DNA of 43,269 nt. It comes from Verrucomicrobiia bacterium (GTDB taxonomy: Bacteria; Omnitrophota; Omnitrophia; Omnitrophales; Aquincolibacteriaceae). The stretch is from positions 1-43,269 of the forward strand of contig DATJFP010000029.1 of the NCBI GenBank assembly GCA_035495615.1. Direction: 5' to 3'. This document shows, in pieces, positions 23,175 to 31,539 of the stretch. The notes under the pieces are model-generated. The model saw nothing but the letters and a program-made list of their open reading frames with translations, searched no databases and had not been told where the DNA came from. The translations under genes and the position numbers were made by a program. Positions within the stretch are counted from its first letter, which is position 1; every line of letters starts with the position of its first letter.

Positions 23175-23587
23175 GAAGGGTTCCGGAACTCCTCGTAATC
23201 CCGGATGTAGTCGGATTCGTCAAAGATTCCGGACGCGAGGACAAGCAGGATCGCGCCGTCTTCGAATTTGCGGACTTCATGCCATATTCCGGGCGGGACA
23301 TAAAGTCCGGTGTCGGGCCCGTCCAGCACGACGGTCTTGGATTTCGTGCCGTCATCCAGGAAAATCTCGGCCTTGCCTTTGAGGCAGAAGAGGACTTGTT
23401 CCAGCTGCCGGTGCGCATGGCGCCCGCGGACGGCGCCGGGATTCAGGCGGGTGATCGTATAAAAGCGTTTGATGTCGAAAGGGATCTGGCGTGAAACTTC
23501 GCCGACGCTGAGATGCCCGCGGGAACCGCCGTCCAGGACTTGAAGCCGGATCGTTTTGCAGTTTTGGATGTCGCCCATCGCGCACAT
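23171..23587 (-). CDS. FdtA/QdtA-type cupin, dTDP-keto-sugar 3,4-ketoisomerase
   Basis: This 138-residue single cupin isomerises dTDP-4-keto-6-deoxyglucose to a 3-keto sugar. It has RGRHAHRQLEQVLFCLKG (54-71) with H57 and H59, VPPGIWHEV (about 97-105), and the family-typical tail LASGIFDESDYIRDYEEF. First gene of a four-gene minus-strand operon. Whether the product is the galacto or gluco epimer cannot be read from sequence. ATG 23587 has GGAA upstream; ATG 23578 is possible. The 116-bp divergent gap to the next plus gene contains GATAAT on this strand as a possible -10. Confidence 0.9.
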   Translation of the reverse strand: MCAMGDIQNCKTIRLQVLDGGSRGHLSVGEVSRQIPFDIKRFYTITRLNPGAVRGRHAHRQLEQVLFCLKGKAEIFLDDGTKSKTVVLDGPDTGLYVPPGIWHEVRKFEDGAILLVLASGIFDESDYIRDYEEFRNPS

Positions 23588-23703
23588 TATGAATTCCGGC
23601 GGGAGGGGAAATCAATATTTATTATCGGGGCGTCCAGGGCGCGGAAATTCGGGGGGCTTTTCAGGCTGTCCCGCGAATTTTATTTGTTCTATAATCCGGG
23701 GAC

Positions 23704-24981
23704 ATGAAAACTTCCGACCGCCGCCCGGTTTTCACGGCGCTTTTCCTTTTTCTTGCGGCCTTTGCCGCGCGCCTTCTTTTTTATCCGGCCTTCCGGCAGA
23801 TGAATCCCGCATGGTCCTTCCAGAATCTCGACGTCAATCACTGGCTCGTCATCGCCCGCAACGTCGCCGCGGGGCGCGGGTTCACCGACAGCGCGCTCAT
23901 GACTTATTTTCAGACGCCCTCCCTTCATGCCACGGCCGCTCGAAGCCCTGTGCCGGTGCTTCTGCTCGCCGGACTGCTGAAAATTTTTCCGGACAGGCTT
24001 CCGACCTTTCTGATTTATTCATGGACGCTGTCGGGCCTGAACGCGGCGGCGCTTTATTATCTGGCCCTGCGCCGTCTGAAATCGCGGCGGCTCGCGCTGG
24101 TGACCGGGCTCATCTATTGTTTTTATTTTCCCGAAATGGACCGCTCGATCGCCTATGCCGCGGCGTCGGAGGGCGTTTTCATCCTGCTGTTCATTGCGTA
24201 CTTCCGTTTCTGCAACAGGTGCTTCGACAGGCCGTCGAAAGCGTATGCCGCCGCCGCGGGGCTGGTGTTTGCGCTGGCTTTTCTTTCGAGGCCGGTCATT
24301 CTTTTCATGCCCGCGCTTTTTGCCGGGGCGATGATCAAGCACCACCGTGCCCGGGCGCTCGCGCCGCTGGCCTGCTTTGCCGCGGCTGCCGCGCTTTGCG
24401 CCGCGCCCTGGACGATGCGCAACCAAAAAGTTTTCGGACGGCCTGTCCTCACCACCACGCTTGGCGGCTACAATCTCCTGCGGCACAACTGGATGATCGA
24501 GACCGGAAAATACAAGCTGTGCACGGATGACGACTTCGAGCCCGTGGCGCACCGCGCCGCGGCGGAAACCGGGCGCCCCTTGGAAAGCATGAACGAAGCG
24601 GAGCTCGACGCGCTGTTCAAAGAAAAGGCAAAGCAGATCATCCGGCGCTACCCGCTGCGCTACCTCGAGGCGAGCATGATCCGGCTGTTCTGGCTTTGGT
24701 ACAAGATCGGCGCGGACAGGCCGCTTTACGTCATCCAGAACGCGGTGATCTACGCGTTCCTCCTTCCAGGACTCGTCATGACGCTCTTGCGCCGCAGCCG
24801 CCTGGGCTTTATTTCCGTCCATTTTCTTTACTTTATCGTGATGCACGCGGCCATCAACGCGCAGTTCCGGTTCATCGAGCCTCTCATGGGCTTCGGCATC
24901 ATGATCGCGGTTTTCGCGGCCGCGGATATTTTCGGGTTTCCGCGAAACAGTTCCCCTCCGCCGGTTCCGGGAGTAAAATAA
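23704..24981 (+). CDS. Polytopic GT-C/ArnT-like glycosyltransferase
   Basis: This 425-residue protein has about ten hydrophobic helices. The first external loop is NPAWSFQNLDVNHWLVIARNVAAGRGF, with Asp at the usual catalytic place of GT-C enzymes. APWTMRNQKVFGRPVL is the family motif at the last cytoplasmic/periplasmic turn, followed by LTTTLGGYNLLRHN. It probably transfers a sugar from polyprenyl phosphate to lipid or protein. TATAAT at 23690-23695 ends only 8 bp before the ATG, so the mRNA may be nearly leaderless. It is 4 bp upstream of the lipase-maturation-factor gene. Confidence 0.8.
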   Translation: MKTSDRRPVFTALFLFLAAFAARLLFYPAFRQMNPAWSFQNLDVNHWLVIARNVAAGRGFTDSALMTYFQTPSLHATAARSPVPVLLLAGLLKIFPDRLPTFLIYSWTLSGLNAAALYYLALRRLKSRRLALVTGLIYCFYFPEMDRSIAYAAASEGVFILLFIAYFRFCNRCFDRPSKAYAAAAGLVFALAFLSRPVILFMPALFAGAMIKHHRARALAPLACFAAAAALCAAPWTMRNQKVFGRPVLTTTLGGYNLLRHNWMIETGKYKLCTDDDFEPVAHRAAAETGRPLESMNEAELDALFKEKAKQIIRRYPLRYLEASMIRLFWLWYKIGADRPLYVIQNAVIYAFLLPGLVMTLLRRSRLGFISVHFLYFIVMHAAINAQFRFIEPLMGFGIMIAVFAAADIFGFPRNSSPPPVPGVK

Positions 24982-24985
24982 TTCC

Positions 24986-26437
24986 ATGGAAACGACCAGC
25001 GATTTCAACCTTGCCCGGTTTCTTTTCCTGCGCTCGCTGGCCGTGCTTTATCTCATCGCGTTTCTCGTCGCGCTCAAGCAATTCCCCGCGCTGCTCGGCG
25101 AAAAAGGCCTGATCCCGGTTCCGGAATTCGTGAAGCAGGTGCCGTTCAGGGCCGCGCCCAGCCTTTTTTACTGGCATTACTCCGACCGCTTTCTGAAAAT
25201 TCTTTGCTGGGCCGGGATGCTGATTTCAGGCGGGCTGATGACCGGGCTTTTTGACCGCGGACCCTGGTGGTCCACGACCGGCCTGTGGCTGGTGCTCTGG
25301 GTTTTTTATCTTTCGATCGTGAACGTGGGCGAGACCTTTTACAGTTTCGGCTGGGAATCCATGCTGCTCGAAGCGGGATTCTTCGCCGCGTTTCTCGGAC
25401 CGCGGCTCGCGCCTTCCATCATTCCCATTTTGATTTTACGCTGGATGCTTTTCCGCGTGGAGCTGGGCGCGGGGCTTATCAAGATCCGCGGGGACCAGTG
25501 CTGGCGCGATCTCACGTGTCTTTATTACCATCACGAAACGCAGCCCATGCCCAACGGCCTCAGCTGGTATTTCCACCACCTGCCCAGGGCCGTGCAGCGG
25601 TCCGGCGTGGCCTTCAGCCATTTCGTGCAGCTTGCGGCGCCGTTCGGCCTTTTCGCGCCGCCCGTCGTCGCGGCGGTATCGGCGAGCCTCATCATCCTTC
25701 ATCAGCTCATGCTCATCGTCAGCGGCAATTATTCCTGGCTCAACTGGCTGACGGTCGCGCTCGCGTTCACGGCGTTCAGCGATTCGCTGCTCGGGTTTCT
25801 GCCGTGGAAGCCGGCGCAGGACCCGCCGAGGCCCGCGGCGTTCAACGCGGTCTTGTATGGTCTTGCCGCGCTCACGATCGTTCTCAGCGTTCCGCCCACA
25901 CTCAATTTTTTCGCCAGGCGCCAGCTCATGAACGCGAATTACAATCCGTTCCATCTCGTCGGCTCCTACGGCGCGTTCGGCTCCGTGACCCAGGAGCGTT
26001 ATGAGATCATCGTGAAGGGGACCGGCAGCCCCTTTCCCGCGCCGGAGGCGGATTGGCGCGAGTACGAATTCAAAGGCAAACCCGGAAACGTCATGCGAAA
26101 TCCGCCGCAGATCGCGCCCTATCACCTGAGGCTGGACTGGCTCATGTGGTTTCTCCCGTTTTCCATGCAGGTGTCCGGCCATCAGGTCATGACACAGGGT
26201 TATCCGGTCTGGTTCCTGAGATTCGCGAGGAAGCTGCTCGAGGCGGACCGGCCCACGCTCGCGCTTTTGGGGTCCGACCCTTTTGCGGGAAAGGCCCCGC
26301 GCTACCTGCGGGCCGAGGTCTATCTCTATCACTTCACCCGCCCCGAGGAGCGCAGGAAAACCGGGGCCGTCTGGACGCGGGAGGAGATCGGCGATTATCT
26401 TCCTCCGGTGGACCTGGAGCGCCTGAAAAATATCTAA
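24986..26437 (+). CDS. Lipase maturation factor family membrane protein
   Basis: This 483-residue polytopic protein carries the LMF1 family blocks: ETFYSFGWESMLLEAGFFAAFLGP, then RWMLFRVELGAGLIKIRGDQCWRDLTCLYYHHETQP with the conserved Trp-Arg-Asp-Leu-Thr and HHETQPMPNG. A soluble C-terminal domain contains YEFKGKPGN, PYHLRLDWLMWF and LRAEVYLYHFT. Eukaryotic LMF1 is an ER chaperone for lipases; bacterial members are uncharacterised, have no known partner, and no lipase is nearby. It starts 4 bp after the ArnT-like gene, so both share a transcript. Confidence 0.92.
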   Translation: METTSDFNLARFLFLRSLAVLYLIAFLVALKQFPALLGEKGLIPVPEFVKQVPFRAAPSLFYWHYSDRFLKILCWAGMLISGGLMTGLFDRGPWWSTTGLWLVLWVFYLSIVNVGETFYSFGWESMLLEAGFFAAFLGPRLAPSIIPILILRWMLFRVELGAGLIKIRGDQCWRDLTCLYYHHETQPMPNGLSWYFHHLPRAVQRSGVAFSHFVQLAAPFGLFAPPVVAAVSASLIILHQLMLIVSGNYSWLNWLTVALAFTAFSDSLLGFLPWKPAQDPPRPAAFNAVLYGLAALTIVLSVPPTLNFFARRQLMNANYNPFHLVGSYGAFGSVTQERYEIIVKGTGSPFPAPEADWREYEFKGKPGNVMRNPPQIAPYHLRLDWLMWFLPFSMQVSGHQVMTQGYPVWFLRFARKLLEADRPTLALLGSDPFAGKAPRYLRAEVYLYHFTRPEERRKTGAVWTREEIGDYLPPVDLERLKNI

Positions 26438-26443
26438 TCGCAA

Positions 26444-26478
26444 TGGCTTTTTCCCCCGGGCCAACCTATAATCTTCCA
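26444..26478 (+). promoter_or_regulatory. Putative promoter of mgtE
   Basis: TGGCTTTT (26444-26451), 15 bp, then TATAATCTTCCA (26467-26478). It is identical in both blocks and in spacing to the element before fpg. The leader to ATG 26499 is about 20 nt, too short for a Mg2+ riboswitch. Confidence 0.5.
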
Positions 26479-26498
26479 AAATTAACCTCCAGGATCCC

Positions 26499-27821
26499 AT
26501 GACGGAAACTTCCGACAATCAGCTGACGCTCATCGAAATCCTCGAGATGTGGCCTGTCCTGTCCGCGGACGAACGCGTCGAAGCGTTCGAGATGCTGGGG
26601 CGTGAGGTGGCGCAGGAATTTTTTCTGGCGCTTTCGGCGAGCGAGCGCAGCGAGATGATCTTCCGCCTTCCGGAAGGGGAGAAAAAACTCTGGATGCGGC
26701 TGCTCCCGCCGGACGACGCCGCCGACATCATCCAGAAGGCGCCGGAAGACATGCGCACCTCGCTGGTGGCCCTTCTCGACGACAACACCCAGCGCGAAGT
26801 CAGCGCGCTCCTGTTGTACCGCCAGGACGTGGCCGGCGGCCTCATGAACCCGCGCTTTGCGCGCATCCAGCCCGACGTCACGGCCGACGAGGCCATCCGC
26901 TACCTCAGGCTCCAGGCCCAGGGCCGTCTGGAAGGCATTTATTACGTGCTGGTCCTCGATGAAGAGCAGCGTCTTATCGGCATCATTTCTTTCCAGGACC
27001 TTTTCCGCGCGGCGCCCGACAAGAAAATCCGGGACATCATGAAGACCGACGTGGTCACGGTCACCGAAGACGAAGACCAGGAAGTGGTGAGCAAGCTTTT
27101 CACGCAGTACAAATTCCTGGCCCTGCCGGTCGTGGATGCGCAGCGCCGGATCAAGGGCGTCATCACCGCCGACGACATCCTGCGCACGGTGCAGGCCGAG
27201 GCCAGCGAAGACATCCAGAAAATGGGCGGCATGGAAGCTCTCGAACGCCCGTACATGCAAATCGGTTTTTTCCAGATGCTGAAAAAGAGGGCGGGCTGGC
27301 TCGTGTTTCTCTTCCTGGGTGAAATGCTGACCGCCTCCGCCATGTCGCATTTCGAGCAGGAGATCGCGCGCGCCGTCGTGCTCGCGCTTTTCGTGCCGCT
27401 CATTATTTCCAGCGGCGGCAATACCGGTTCGCAGGCGACGACCCTGATCATCCGAGCCCTCGCGCTGGGCGAATTCCAATTGAACGACTGGTGGAAAATC
27501 GTGTACCGCGAATTGGGCATCGGCCTTGGGCTCGGCCTGATTCTTTCCGCCATCGGATTCATCCGCATTCTCGTCTGGCAGAGCATCTTCCATCTCTACG
27601 GACCGCATTATCTTCTCGTGGCGGCGTCCGTTTCCCTCAGCCTCATCGGCGTCGTGGTCTGGGGAACGCTTGCCGGTTCCATGCTTCCCTTTGTCCTCAA
27701 GCGCCTGGGTTTTGACCCGGCCAGTGCCTCCGCTCCGTTCGTGGCCACGCTGGTCGACGTTTCCGGCATCGTGATTTATTTCACGGTGTCCGCCCTCATC
27801 CTCCACGGCACGCTTCTCTAA
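26499..27821 (+). CDS. mgtE: Magnesium transporter MgtE
   Basis: This is a 440-residue Mg2+ channel of usual length. The N domain of helical repeats (about 1-125) includes FRLPEGEKKLWMRLLPPDDAA. Two CBS domains (about 130-255; DIMKTDVVTVTEDEDQ, KGVITADDIL) sense cytoplasmic Mg2+. Five membrane helices follow from about 270, with the signature SGGNTGSQATTLIIRALALGE and the pore segment ASAPFVATLVDVSG containing the selectivity Asp. All expected parts are present. It has its own promoter and a weak AGGA ribosome-binding site. The C-terminal helix ends close to the stop. Confidence 0.95.
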   Translation: MTETSDNQLTLIEILEMWPVLSADERVEAFEMLGREVAQEFFLALSASERSEMIFRLPEGEKKLWMRLLPPDDAADIIQKAPEDMRTSLVALLDDNTQREVSALLLYRQDVAGGLMNPRFARIQPDVTADEAIRYLRLQAQGRLEGIYYVLVLDEEQRLIGIISFQDLFRAAPDKKIRDIMKTDVVTVTEDEDQEVVSKLFTQYKFLALPVVDAQRRIKGVITADDILRTVQAEASEDIQKMGGMEALERPYMQIGFFQMLKKRAGWLVFLFLGEMLTASAMSHFEQEIARAVVLALFVPLIISSGGNTGSQATTLIIRALALGEFQLNDWWKIVYRELGIGLGLGLILSAIGFIRILVWQSIFHLYGPHYLLVAASVSLSLIGVVVWGTLAGSMLPFVLKRLGFDPASASAPFVATLVDVSGIVIYFTVSALILHGTLL

Positions 27822-27869
27822 CTTCCCCCGTCGGAGGTTTGCTTACCCGCTTTCGTGCTAAAGCCCGAT

Positions 27870-27939
27870 TCCTGCGGAGGGGCCGCCGGCTTACCATGAA
27901 CCCGCGGAAAACGGAAAGGACTTAACTCCGTCCGCAGGA
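27870..27939 (+). promoter_or_regulatory. Long-range inverted repeat that could mask a ribosome-binding site
   Basis: TCCTGCGGA (27870-27878) is perfectly complementary to TCCGCAGGA (27931-27939), 52 nt downstream. The second arm contains most of the GCAGGAG ribosome-binding site of the gene starting at 27946. In RNA the 9-bp stem would hide that site. No known riboswitch motif is recognised in the loop. Confidence 0.3.
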
Positions 27940-27945
27940 GCAGCC

Positions 27946-29082
27946 ATGAAGCAGCCCCGTGCCAGGCCGGACCCGCGGGCCTCTTCGATTTTTACCGCCG
28001 GGATATTCATCTTTCTGCTTTGGCATCTTTTCCGCGTGTCGCTTCCTTTCATCGAGCCCCTTTTCTGGGCCGCCGTTCTTGCCGTGGCCATGAATCCCAT
28101 TTATAGGAAGCTGGCCCGCAGGCTTCGCGACGGATCCTGGGCCGCGGGATTTCTTACCGTGCTGGTCGTGCTGATCCTCGCGCCTTTTTTGATCTGGGGG
28201 CTTGTCGCCGTTTTCCAGCAGCTCGTCGAATTCGCGGACACGGCGCGCCGATCCATCGAAGACGGCAGCTTCCAGCGATGGACGCAGCAGATTTTTTCCG
28301 TGCCGTGGGTGCAGCAAACGGAGAAGCTTTTTTTCCGCCACCGGGGCGCGCTTCAGGAAAGATTGCCGCATTGGGCGGGCGAGGCGGCCGGCACCATGGG
28401 AAGCTTCGCGGCCCTTCATGCCGCCGCGCTCACCAAGTCCATGCTCGTCATGACCTTCAAAGTCGTCCTCGCGCTTTTCATGCTGTTTTTCTTCCTGCGG
28501 GACGGGCGCCGGTTCAGCCGGTTCGTGATGGACCTGCTTCCGCTGGAGAGCTGGTACAAGGAAAGGATCCTGCGCGAGGTGGGCGGCGTGACGAACGCCG
28601 TGATCCAGGGGATTTTTGCCGTCGCGGTCCTGAAAGGCATCTTTGCCGGGATTCTATTTTTGCTTTGCGGCGTCGCCTACGCGCCGCTTCTCGGCATGGC
28701 CACGGTGTTCGCGTCGTTCATCCCGCTCATCGGCTCCGCCACGGTCTGGCTGCCCGTCGGCGTCATGTTCCTCCTCGACGGGGATTATGCCCGCGCCACG
28801 ATTGTCCTCGCGGTCGGAGGCATCGTGATCAACTCCATCGACAACGTCGTCCAGCCGCTGCTCGTCGGAAAAAAAATCCAAATGCCTTTTTCCGTCCTGA
28901 TGCTGGCCATGCTGGGCGGCATGCTGAGCTACGGCATGGCGGGGGTTTTTATCGGGCCTCTCGTCGTCGCGCTTTTTCTGACGGTCGTTCCGATTTACCG
29001 GAAAAAATTTTTCCGGTCCACGGTCCGGCGGCGCATCCCCGCATCCCGCCCGGAAGAATTTCCCGAACGCCTCGCGGGCTGA
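27946..29082 (+). CDS. AI-2E/PerM (UPF0118) family transporter
   Basis: This 378-residue membrane protein has the family plan: two N-terminal helices, a periplasmic stretch rich in amphipathic helix (about 95-150), then five more helices. The motifs MLFFFLRDGRRFSRF, GGVTNAVIQGIFAVAVLKGIFAG and FIPLIGSATVWLPVGV, and the region DNVVQPLLVGKK, are conserved in the AI-2E transporter family. Members export autoinducer-2, organic anions or Na+; the substrate here is unknown. It lies 124 bp after mgtE. Its ribosome-binding site sits in the inverted repeat noted above. A basic tail ends the protein. Confidence 0.92.
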   Translation: MKQPRARPDPRASSIFTAGIFIFLLWHLFRVSLPFIEPLFWAAVLAVAMNPIYRKLARRLRDGSWAAGFLTVLVVLILAPFLIWGLVAVFQQLVEFADTARRSIEDGSFQRWTQQIFSVPWVQQTEKLFFRHRGALQERLPHWAGEAAGTMGSFAALHAAALTKSMLVMTFKVVLALFMLFFFLRDGRRFSRFVMDLLPLESWYKERILREVGGVTNAVIQGIFAVAVLKGIFAGILFLLCGVAYAPLLGMATVFASFIPLIGSATVWLPVGVMFLLDGDYARATIVLAVGGIVINSIDNVVQPLLVGKKIQMPFSVLMLAMLGGMLSYGMAGVFIGPLVVALFLTVVPIYRKKFFRSTVRRRIPASRPEEFPERLAG

Positions 29083-29212
29083 GCCCCTCCTTTTCTCTAC
29101 AACTTTTCTCCCGCTTTTCCTGATCGCCTTCAGCCGGAACGGGTTTAAGATGGCAGGCGTCTGTCAACGGAACCGACGCAACAGATTCAAACCGTAACAG
29201 GAGACATTATTT

Positions 29213-29593
29213 ATGGCAACGCTTACACAGCTCAAAAAACCGTCCCCGGCAGGCGCGAAAAAGTTTTTCAACGCCAAGAATTCCTTCACCACCGGCCCGG
29301 TGGAGGTGTGGCACACGATCGACGAAGGGCAGGACGTCAATATCATCGACGTGCGCGAGGCGCATGATTTCCGGACCGCGCATGTTCCCAACGCGCTGAA
29401 CCTTCCCCGGGAGCAGTGGCATAATACGGAAGCTCTTTTCAAAGACAAGGCCAACATCGTTTACTGCTATTCCCAGACGTGCCACCTTGCCGCCAAGGCC
29501 TGCGAGGAATTCGCTTCGAGAGGTTTTCCCGTCATGGAAATGGAAGGCGGTTTCGCGGCCTGGCAGAAGTACAACCTGAAAACCGAAACGTGA
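29213..29593 (+). CDS. Single-domain rhodanese-like protein
   Basis: This is a 126-residue cytoplasmic protein. The rhodanese fold is marked by VNIIDVREAHDFRTAHVPNA (42-61), the active-site Cys85 in VYCYSQTCH, and MEGGFAAWQ near the end. A second Cys (C90) lies in the active loop, and C97 follows. The loop lacks the Arg usual in thiosulfate sulfurtransferases, so a different acceptor or a redox role is possible. It has a CAGGAG ribosome-binding site, its own upstream gap of 130 bp, and a convergent neighbour whose stop is immediately adjacent. Confidence 0.9.
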   Translation: MATLTQLKKPSPAGAKKFFNAKNSFTTGPVEVWHTIDEGQDVNIIDVREAHDFRTAHVPNALNLPREQWHNTEALFKDKANIVYCYSQTCHLAAKACEEFASRGFPVMEMEGGFAAWQKYNLKTET

Positions 29594-31498
29594 TCAGGCT
29601 GCAGGCTTGGGCTTGTCGAGGCTGGCCAGGATGGATTCCACCTGAGGCCTCAGCGGCGAGTCCGGATGCAGGGTGAGAAATTTGCGGGCGGCTGCCCGGG
29701 CTTGGTCCGGGCGGCCGGTTACCGCAAGAAAGCCGGCATAGTTCATCAAGGTCTCGGCGGAATCCGGATCCAGTTTCAAAGCGGCCTGGTAAGCCTGCTC
29801 CGCTTCCGGCAATCTTCCGAGAAGGGCAAGGGCGCGGCCGCGGTTGGCCTGAATTTCGGGCCTTTGCGGATCGAGTTGCGCCGCCTTGTCAAAAGCCGCG
29901 AGCGCCTTGTCGTATTGTCCCATGGACGCATACAAAAAGCCCAGGCTGTTATGAATGATGGGCGTGTTCGGCTCGATTTCCAGAGCTTTCTGATAATATC
30001 CCGCCGCTTTTTCGAATTCCCGTTTCTGCGCGTAAATGTTGCCGAGCCCGCGGTAAGCGCCCGCGTGATGAAAGAGCACCGCGGCTTTTTCAAATTCCGG
30101 GATCGCGAGATCCGGTTTTCCCTGCTCGACGTAATGCATTCCCAGATTGAAATAAGGCGAGCTCCATCCCTGCGGCGCGCTTTTCTGCGCCTCGGTCCAA
30201 AGCGCTTCGGGATCGGCCCACACGTCCTGCCGTTTTAAATTCAGCGCCGAAAAAACAACGCCCAGCGCCACGGCAAGCGCCACGCACGCGCGCGTCCCGG
30301 CTTTGGCGCGCAAGGCCAGGAATACGAGCGCATAAATTCCCACGAGCGGCAGGTACAGCCAGCGGTCCTGCATGAAATCCAGCATGGGAATGATGTTCAG
30401 CACCGGCGCGAGCAGGATGAAATACCACGCGCCCCAGAAGAAAAGTTTTTTGTTCCGGCCGTGCAGCATGTACAGGCCGGCAAGCGAAAGCGCGGTCCCG
30501 AGCGCGGAGAAAAAAAGGCGCGGGTCGAGCGGTGCATACGGCCCGAAAGGATAGCGGATGCTTTGGCCCATGGGAATGAAGACCAGCTGGAAATATTTCA
30601 TCATGGCCGCTTGCCCCGTGAGGAGGGTCGTGAGCCTAGACGGCGCCGCGGCGTGCGCGGCCGCGGGAACGTGAGAGAAAGCGACGGACAGCGCGGCCAT
30701 GGCCGCGGCAAAGACGAAAAACGGAACGTAATAAAGAATTTCTTTTTTGAGCGGCCGGCCGAAGGCGTGATCGTAAGCCGCCATCAAAAGCGGAAGCGTG
30801 ACCGCCAGCGGCTTGGCCAGGCAGGCCAGCACGAAAAGCACAAACCCAAGTGCGCCATACAAGGCAGGGCGCCGCGGCCGCGCCAGGTGGCAGCAGAAAG
30901 ACGCGAGATAGAACGCGAACGAAAGCACGTTTTTCCTTTGAGAAATCCAAACGACGGATTCGGTCTGCACCGGATGCACGCCGAAAACAAGGGCCGCGCC
31001 CGCGGCCGCGGTCCAGTCGCCGGTGAGTTTCAGGACGATAATGAAAACAAGGACGAGGTTGAAGAGATGCAGCGCGAGGTTCGTGGCGTGAAAACCCGCG
31101 GCGTTGAAGCGGTAAAGCTGGTAGTCCAGGGCGAGGCTCACCATGCTGAGCGGCGCGTAAAGTCCCGCGTAAGTCCTGGTGAAAAATTTTTTCAAATGGG
31201 GAAGCGAGAGCTCGCGGATGTCGGGATTCTGCACCACGTATTCCGTGTCGTCCCAGTTGATGAAGGGAAACGACAGCGCGCGCGCGTAAACCGCCGCGGT
31301 CACGGCAAGGACGGCGAGAAGCGCGGCAACGTGCTTCGGCGCCCAAAGCCTCACCGCGGGCTCAGGAGAAGCCGTGCGGGAAAGCCGCCCGATTTCTTCT
31401 TCCACCTGGCGGCGGCTCACGTTGAGCGCGCGCGCGATCTCGCGCACGGTCTTGCCGCGGTAATGGCCGCGTATGTAATTCAGTTCATCTTCGTCCAC
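29594..31498 (-). CDS. HTH-TMTC-like membrane glycosyltransferase with C-terminal TPRs
   Basis: This 634-residue protein begins at GTG 31498. Residues 5-40 form a helix-turn-helix of resolvase/sigma-70-region-4 style (YIRGHYRGKTVREIARALNV). About eleven membrane helices follow (56-430). The first loop holds FINWDDTEYVVQNPDI with D83/D84, the acidic motif of TMTC/PMT-type O-mannosyltransferases, and later loops hold NLALHLFN and VFGVHPVQTESVVWISQRKN. The C-terminus (about 455-630) has five TPRs, such as EFEKAAGYYQKALEIEPNT. The frame stays open to 32104, but that part is antisense to htpX. A cytoplasmic HTH on this family is unusual. TATAAT lies 6 nt before the GTG, suggesting a leaderless mRNA. 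Confidence 0.82.
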   Translation of the reverse strand: MDEDELNYIRGHYRGKTVREIARALNVSRRQVEEEIGRLSRTASPEPAVRLWAPKHVAALLAVLAVTAAVYARALSFPFINWDDTEYVVQNPDIRELSLPHLKKFFTRTYAGLYAPLSMVSLALDYQLYRFNAAGFHATNLALHLFNLVLVFIIVLKLTGDWTAAAGAALVFGVHPVQTESVVWISQRKNVLSFAFYLASFCCHLARPRRPALYGALGFVLFVLACLAKPLAVTLPLLMAAYDHAFGRPLKKEILYYVPFFVFAAAMAALSVAFSHVPAAAHAAAPSRLTTLLTGQAAMMKYFQLVFIPMGQSIRYPFGPYAPLDPRLFFSALGTALSLAGLYMLHGRNKKLFFWGAWYFILLAPVLNIIPMLDFMQDRWLYLPLVGIYALVFLALRAKAGTRACVALAVALGVVFSALNLKRQDVWADPEALWTEAQKSAPQGWSSPYFNLGMHYVEQGKPDLAIPEFEKAAVLFHHAGAYRGLGNIYAQKREFEKAAGYYQKALEIEPNTPIIHNSLGFLYASMGQYDKALAAFDKAAQLDPQRPEIQANRGRALALLGRLPEAEQAYQAALKLDPDSAETLMNYAGFLAVTGRPDQARAAARKFLTLHPDSPLRPQVESILASLDKPKPAA

Positions 31499-31504
31499 GC
31501 GCTT

Positions 31505-31510
31505 ATTATA
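31505..31510 (-). promoter_or_regulatory. Perfect -10 element abutting the TMTC-like start
   Basis: TATAAT on the minus strand ends 6 nt before GTG 31498. A start site 6-7 nt downstream would fall on or next to the start codon, and there is no Shine-Dalgarno sequence between. No clear -35 is seen. Confidence 0.4.
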
Positions 31511-31539
31511 TAGAAATCGTCCGGGGGCCTCTGCCTTTT

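Noticed and set aside
26478-26498. Mg2+ riboswitch (M-box) before mgtE
   Set aside because: The leader is only about 20 nt after the -10, too short for an M-box, and no conserved stems are visible.
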